NCBI GenBank assembly: GCA_017430675.1
Contig: JAFRMM010000183.1
Coordinates: forward strand, 1-17,203
DNA: 17,203 nt
DNA from: Prevotella sp.
GTDB taxonomy: Bacteria; Bacteroidota; Bacteroidia; Bacteroidales; Bacteroidaceae
Direction of reading: 5' to 3'
The notes beneath the pieces are model-generated. The model made no database searches. It saw only the letters and a list, made by a program, of their open reading frames with translations, and was not told the DNA's origin. This document shows positions 13,994-17,203 of the stretch, piece after piece. The stretch's first letter is position 1, and every line of letters starts with the position of its first letter. A program made the position numbers and the translations under genes.

Positions 13994-15013
13994 ATGTCAC
14001 GCTTTATGAGTGAACAAATACTGGACTTGGCATTTTCAGGTCTGCAGATTGGTGTGGGAATTTATGACAAAGAGGGTCAGATGGTCTCTTGCAATGAAGA
14101 GTTCCGGAAGATGAAAAGTTCCTACCTGATCGACGACGGACAGTTACATAAGGTCATCAGGGAAGGCAAGGCCGACAGGGTGCTTCTGGCAGGATTCAAG
14201 GAGAAGGTGCTGGAGTCGTTTGTCGCCCCCAGTACAGATGAAAAAGGCGAGATCACCGGTTATGTCTATCGGCTGAGTGATGTGACGCAGAGTTATGCTC
14301 CCTCGAGGGAGAAGGAGTTGGAGGAGATCTTCCTCGACAATGTGAGCCATGAGATCCGTACCCCCCTGAATTCCGTCATCGGCTTCAATGATATTCTGAA
14401 CGGTGTGTCGGGCCTTCACATGGAGGAGGAAGAGAAACTGATGCTGAAGGATCATATCCACAGGAATGCAGACCGTCTGCTCACCGTGATGGATGATATC
14501 CTTGACCTCTCGAAGATGCAGAAGGGCTGTCTGCCGCTGCACAAGACGGTGGTGAGTCTGATGGAGATCTGCTGTAAGGCGCGCGATGCCGTGAGGTCCG
14601 AGGTGCGACAGGGCGTGAAGTTGGCCCATGAGTATCCTATAGCGCTGAAGGACACCTATTTATATACCGACAGCAAAAGGCTGGAACAGTTGTTGCGTAA
14701 CCTGCTGACGAATGCCTGTCAGCATACCTTCGCTGGCACCGTCACATTGAAGGTGAGGACGTTCGACGATGCGGATAGCAACAGGGAGATGCTCCAGTTG
14801 CGCGTCGATGATACGGGCGAGGGTATTGCCCATAGTCAGTTGGACCTGCTGTTCCGTCCCTTCCGCAAGGCTGACAGCAAGTCGGAGGGCCTGGGCGTCG
14901 GACTGTCGATCTGCAAGGAGATCGCCAGGTTGCTTGGCGGTAAGGTCTATCTGGATACGGAATATACGGATGGCACGAGTTTCGTGTTCGAGATGCCGTT
15001 TGAGACGATATGA
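13994..15013 (+). CDS. Soluble PAS-domain sensor histidine kinase
   Basis: This 339-residue protein has an N-terminal PAS-like domain (about residues 8-100, beginning LAFSGLQIGVGIYDKEG). A HisKA dimerisation domain follows, with the phospho-acceptor H119 in NVSHEIRTPLNSVIGF, and then a HATPase domain with N-box LRNLLTNACQH (about 235-245). The G1 box is DDTGEGI and the G2 box GLGVGLSI. It should autophosphorylate and pass phosphate to a response regulator, but no regulator gene is next to it, so it is an orphan here. There is no membrane segment, so the signal is cytoplasmic or comes through a partner. The stop overlaps the start of the next gene (ATGA), pointing to coupled translation with the hemolysin III protein. 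Confidence 0.93.
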   Translation: MSRFMSEQILDLAFSGLQIGVGIYDKEGQMVSCNEEFRKMKSSYLIDDGQLHKVIREGKADRVLLAGFKEKVLESFVAPSTDEKGEITGYVYRLSDVTQSYAPSREKELEEIFLDNVSHEIRTPLNSVIGFNDILNGVSGLHMEEEEKLMLKDHIHRNADRLLTVMDDILDLSKMQKGCLPLHKTVVSLMEICCKARDAVRSEVRQGVKLAHEYPIALKDTYLYTDSKRLEQLLRNLLTNACQHTFAGTVTLKVRTFDDADSNREMLQLRVDDTGEGIAHSQLDLLFRPFRKADSKSEGLGVGLSICKEIARLLGGKVYLDTEYTDGTSFVFEMPFETI

Positions 15014-15657
15014 TCAGATATACGAAGAAAGAGGAAATCTGGAATGCTGCTTCGCACGGAGGCGGCATTCTGCTTGGGGTGGTGTTCGGCATCATCTTCC
15101 TCGTCTGGTGCTTCCAGGCCGACAACGACTGGGCGCGGGTGGGGGTGATCCTCTATCTCTTCGGCATGCTCGGCTCGTATCTGGCCTCGACGCTCTACCA
15201 CTCGATGAAACACCACTCGAAGTGGAAGGAGCGGCTCCGCCGTTGGGACCATGCCGCCATCTACTGGCATATCGCGGGATCATACTCGCCGCTGACGCTG
15301 GTGGCGCTGCGCAGTCAGGGCTACTGGGGCTGGAGCCTCTTCGTCTTCGTGTGGGCTTGTGCGATAGCGGGCACCATCACCAGTTTCATCCGCCTGAAGG
15401 AGCATTCGAACCTTGAGACGTTTTGTTTCATCGGTATGGGTTTGAGTGTGCTCGTGGCCTTCAAGCCCCTGATGGACAGTGTATCGGAGGCCGCCGTTAT
15501 CTGGCTCATCGCCGAGGGTGTCAGTTACATCACGGGTGCCGTGTTCTATTCCTTTAACAAGACAAAGTACATGCACTCCGTGTTCCACTTCTTCGTGCTA
15601 GCAGGCAGCGTTTGCCATATCATCGCCGTCTGGGACGTGCTGATGGAGTATCTGTAA
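15010..15657 (+). CDS. Hemolysin III / PAQR family membrane protein
   Basis: This 215-residue protein has about seven hydrophobic segments and the family's metal-site residues: STLYH with H64, the RRWDHAAIYWHIAGSYSP region with D80 and H81, and the C-terminal YMHSVFH with H189 and H193. It also starts with the typical EEIWNAASHGGG. It sits in the inner membrane. PAQR proteins are zinc-dependent hydrolase-like membrane proteins, and the 'hemolysin' label comes from one Bacillus homologue and need not describe its job. Its ATG overlaps the kinase stop (15010-15013), so the two are probably translated together, an unusual pairing that may be functional. It appears complete. Confidence 0.93.
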   Translation: MIRYTKKEEIWNAASHGGGILLGVVFGIIFLVWCFQADNDWARVGVILYLFGMLGSYLASTLYHSMKHHSKWKERLRRWDHAAIYWHIAGSYSPLTLVALRSQGYWGWSLFVFVWACAIAGTITSFIRLKEHSNLETFCFIGMGLSVLVAFKPLMDSVSEAAVIWLIAEGVSYITGAVFYSFNKTKYMHSVFHFFVLAGSVCHIIAVWDVLMEYL

Positions 15658-15660
15658 AAA

Positions 15661-15681
15661 TTCATAATTCATAATTCATAA
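15661..15681 (+). repeat. Three tandem TTCATAA units
   Basis: TTCATAA is repeated three times without interruption directly after the hemolysin III stop codon. It is a short simple repeat in an AT-rich spacer before the CoA-transferase promoter. No role is evident. Confidence 0.8.
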
Positions 15682-15692
15682 TTAATATTTTA

Positions 15693-15724
15693 TTTGGTGG
15701 TTTGACAGAAAAACACTAATTTTG
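15693..15724 (+). promoter_or_regulatory. Promoter of the CoA-transferase gene
   Basis: TTTG at 15693-15696 and TAATTTTG at 15717-15724 are 20 bases apart, a perfect match to the Bacteroidetes consensus. The leader to the ATG at 15753 would be about 22 bases. Confidence 0.82.
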
Positions 15725-15752
15725 CACGCAAAATTTGCAAATTTAAGAAATT

Positions 15753-17203
15753 ATGGCTTATACACGTATGACTGCCGCAGAGGCTGCGGCACTGATTAAG
15801 AATGGCGACCATATCGCCATGAGTGGTTTTACACCTGCTGGTGTGGCTAAGGCAACAACCAAAGAGTTGGCAAAGATCGCTGTGGCTGAGCATGAGGCTG
15901 GTCGAGAGTTTAAGGTGGCTATCTTCACAGGTGCCTCCACTGGACAGAGCACGGACGGTGACCTGGCTAACGCCCAGGCTATCCTCTATCGTGCCCCTTA
16001 CACCACGAACCCTGATTTCCGTAAGCACGTCAACATGGGTGAGATCCCCTATAATGACCTGCACCTGAGCCACATGGCACAGGAGTTGCGCTATGGCTTC
16101 TATGGTGATGTGGATTGGGCCATCCTCGAGGTGTGTGACATCGAAGAGGTGGGCAACGATTATCATGTCTATCTGACGGCCGCTGGTGGTATCTCTCCGA
16201 CGGCTGCCCGTCTGGCCAAGCACGTGATCCTGGAACTCAACAGTTTCCACAACCCCAATGCGAAGTATATCCACGACGTGTATGAGCCCTTGGATCCTCC
16301 TTACCGTAAGGCTATTCCCATTGAGCATGTGGGCGACCGCATCGGACAGCCTTTCGTCAGCATCCCCAAGGAGAAGGTGGCTGGTGTCGTCGAGTGTAAC
16401 ATCCCCGATGAGGCCCGCGCTTTCAAGGACAGCGATCCTGTAACGGATAAGATCGGATACCTGACCGCTGAGTTCCTCGTGGAAGAGATGCACAAGGGCC
16501 GTATCCCCAAGGAGTTCCTGCCCCTGCAGAGTGGTGTAGGTTCGACGGCCAATGCTATCCTCGGTGCTCTGGGACAGGACAAGCACGTGCCCGACTTCAA
16601 TATCTATACCGAGGTGCTGCAGGACTCAGTGGTTGGTATGATGCTCGACGGTCGTGTGAAGGATGCTTCGGCCTGTTCACTGACGGTCTCTAACGAGTGT
16701 CTGATGCAGGTCTATGATAATATGGACTACTTCAAGAGCCACCTGACGCTGCGCCAGAGCGAGATATCCAACTCGCCTGAGATCATCCGCCGCTTAGGAG
16801 TTATCGCCATCAATACGGCTATCGAGGCCGACCTCTATGGTAACGTGAACTCCACCCACATCAGTGGTACGAAGATGATGAACGGTATCGGTGGCTCGGG
16901 TGACTTCATCCGTAACGCGTACCTCTCTATCTTCACTTGTCCTTCTGTGGCCAAGGGTGGTGTGATCTCCTCGATCGTGCCTTTTGTCTCTCATCAGGAC
17001 AGTTCAGAGCATGATGTGAACATCATCGTGACGGAGCAGGGTATCGCCGACCTGCGTGGTAAGGGTCCCATCCAGCGTGCAGAGTGCATCATCGAGAATT
17101 GTGCACATCCTGACTACAAGCAGTTGCTCTGGGACTACCTGAAGATTGCCAAGATGGGTCAGACCCGTCACAACCTGCCCGCTGCCTTCGCCATGCACGA
17201 CAC
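15753..17203 (+). CDS. Acetyl-CoA hydrolase/transferase family protein (succinyl-CoA:acetate CoA-transferase type), 3' end missing
   Basis: The frame runs from the ATG at 15753 (MAYTRMTAAEAAALI) to the right edge with no stop, giving 483 residues; the family is about 500 long, so little is missing. It is a class I CoA-transferase of the acetyl-CoA hydrolase group. The catalytic glutamate is E287 in NIYTEVLQDSV, which forms the glutamyl-CoA intermediate. Other family features are the GSTANAILGAL helix (about residues 265-275) and the nucleotide-site loop GIGGSGDF (about 377-384). In Prevotella-like fermenters such enzymes link succinate or propionate metabolism to acetate formation, moving CoA between acyl groups with ATP saved. 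It has its own strong promoter. Acetyl-CoA hydrolysis or 4-hydroxybutyrate CoA-transfer is a less likely alternative. Confidence 0.92.
   Translation, partial: MAYTRMTAAEAAALIKNGDHIAMSGFTPAGVAKATTKELAKIAVAEHEAGREFKVAIFTGASTGQSTDGDLANAQAILYRAPYTTNPDFRKHVNMGEIPYNDLHLSHMAQELRYGFYGDVDWAILEVCDIEEVGNDYHVYLTAAGGISPTAARLAKHVILELNSFHNPNAKYIHDVYEPLDPPYRKAIPIEHVGDRIGQPFVSIPKEKVAGVVECNIPDEARAFKDSDPVTDKIGYLTAEFLVEEMHKGRIPKEFLPLQSGVGSTANAILGALGQDKHVPDFNIYTEVLQDSVVGMMLDGRVKDASACSLTVSNECLMQVYDNMDYFKSHLTLRQSEISNSPEIIRRLGVIAINTAIEADLYGNVNSTHISGTKMMNGIGGSGDFIRNAYLSIFTCPSVAKGGVISSIVPFVSHQDSSEHDVNIIVTEQGIADLRGKGPIQRAECIIENCAHPDYKQLLWDYLKIAKMGQTRHNLPAAFAMHD

Noticed and set aside
14769..15416. 215-codon plus-strand frame across the kinase/hemolysin III junction
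   Set aside because: Arg/Ser/Cys-rich composition; it overlaps two well-supported genes in another frame.
15690..16586. 298-codon open frame on the minus strand
   Set aside because: It lies opposite the CoA-transferase gene, whose family match and promoter are clear; the minus frame has no domain and is a shadow.

Overview
The window looks like a chromosomal segment of a Bacteroidales bacterium, most likely Prevotella or a close relative. The grounds are: promoters of the Bacteroidetes type (TAnnTTTG at -7 and a TTG-type box at -33, 20 bases apart), A-rich translation starts without Shine-Dalgarno sequences, a secreted protein with a type IX-like C-terminal tail, and a VirE-N/VapE primase-helicase of the kind common in this order. 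No tRNA, rRNA, CRISPR array, transposase or integrase is visible.

Layout. Bases 1-1749 are the 3' part of a type I restriction hsdR gene, entering from outside the window. A complete rnr (RNase R) follows 36 bases later, then two tiny translationally coupled hypothetical ORFs (4025-4410). On the minus strand, 4735-5985 encodes a secreted transglutaminase-like protein. A 780-base non-coding stretch (6010-6787) precedes vapE and is the most structured DNA in the window. It holds a 3'-end remnant of a dehydrogenase gene, nested inverted repeats built on CCTTCA, a G-rich tract and a 21-base tandem array. Bases 6788-10497 read as an accessory block: vapE, a small NDT/TIR-like protein, and a pentapeptide-repeat gene that is frameshifted or truncated at its 5' end. 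Next come a DUF4143-type AAA ATPase (minus) and an intact D-2-hydroxyacid dehydrogenase (plus), divergently transcribed from a promoter region with AACTACAAA palindromes.

The right-hand part looks like ordinary core genome: a patatin-like phospholipase (minus), a soluble PAS histidine kinase overlapping a hemolysin III/PAQR membrane protein (plus), and a CoA-transferase of the succinyl-CoA:acetate type running off the right edge.

The main observation joins these parts. The 3' end of the intact dehydrogenase gene (11885-12847) occurs two more times in the same orientation, as decayed pieces at 6239-6283 and 10440-10496. The second piece still carries the gene's 5' end as well, with about 850 bases missing between. 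The accessory genes lie between these pieces. This suggests a cargo hotspot anchored on the dehydrogenase gene, with repeated insertion or recombination leaving scars. Inside it, the dyad-symmetric region before vapE is a candidate replication or control region for the VapE module.
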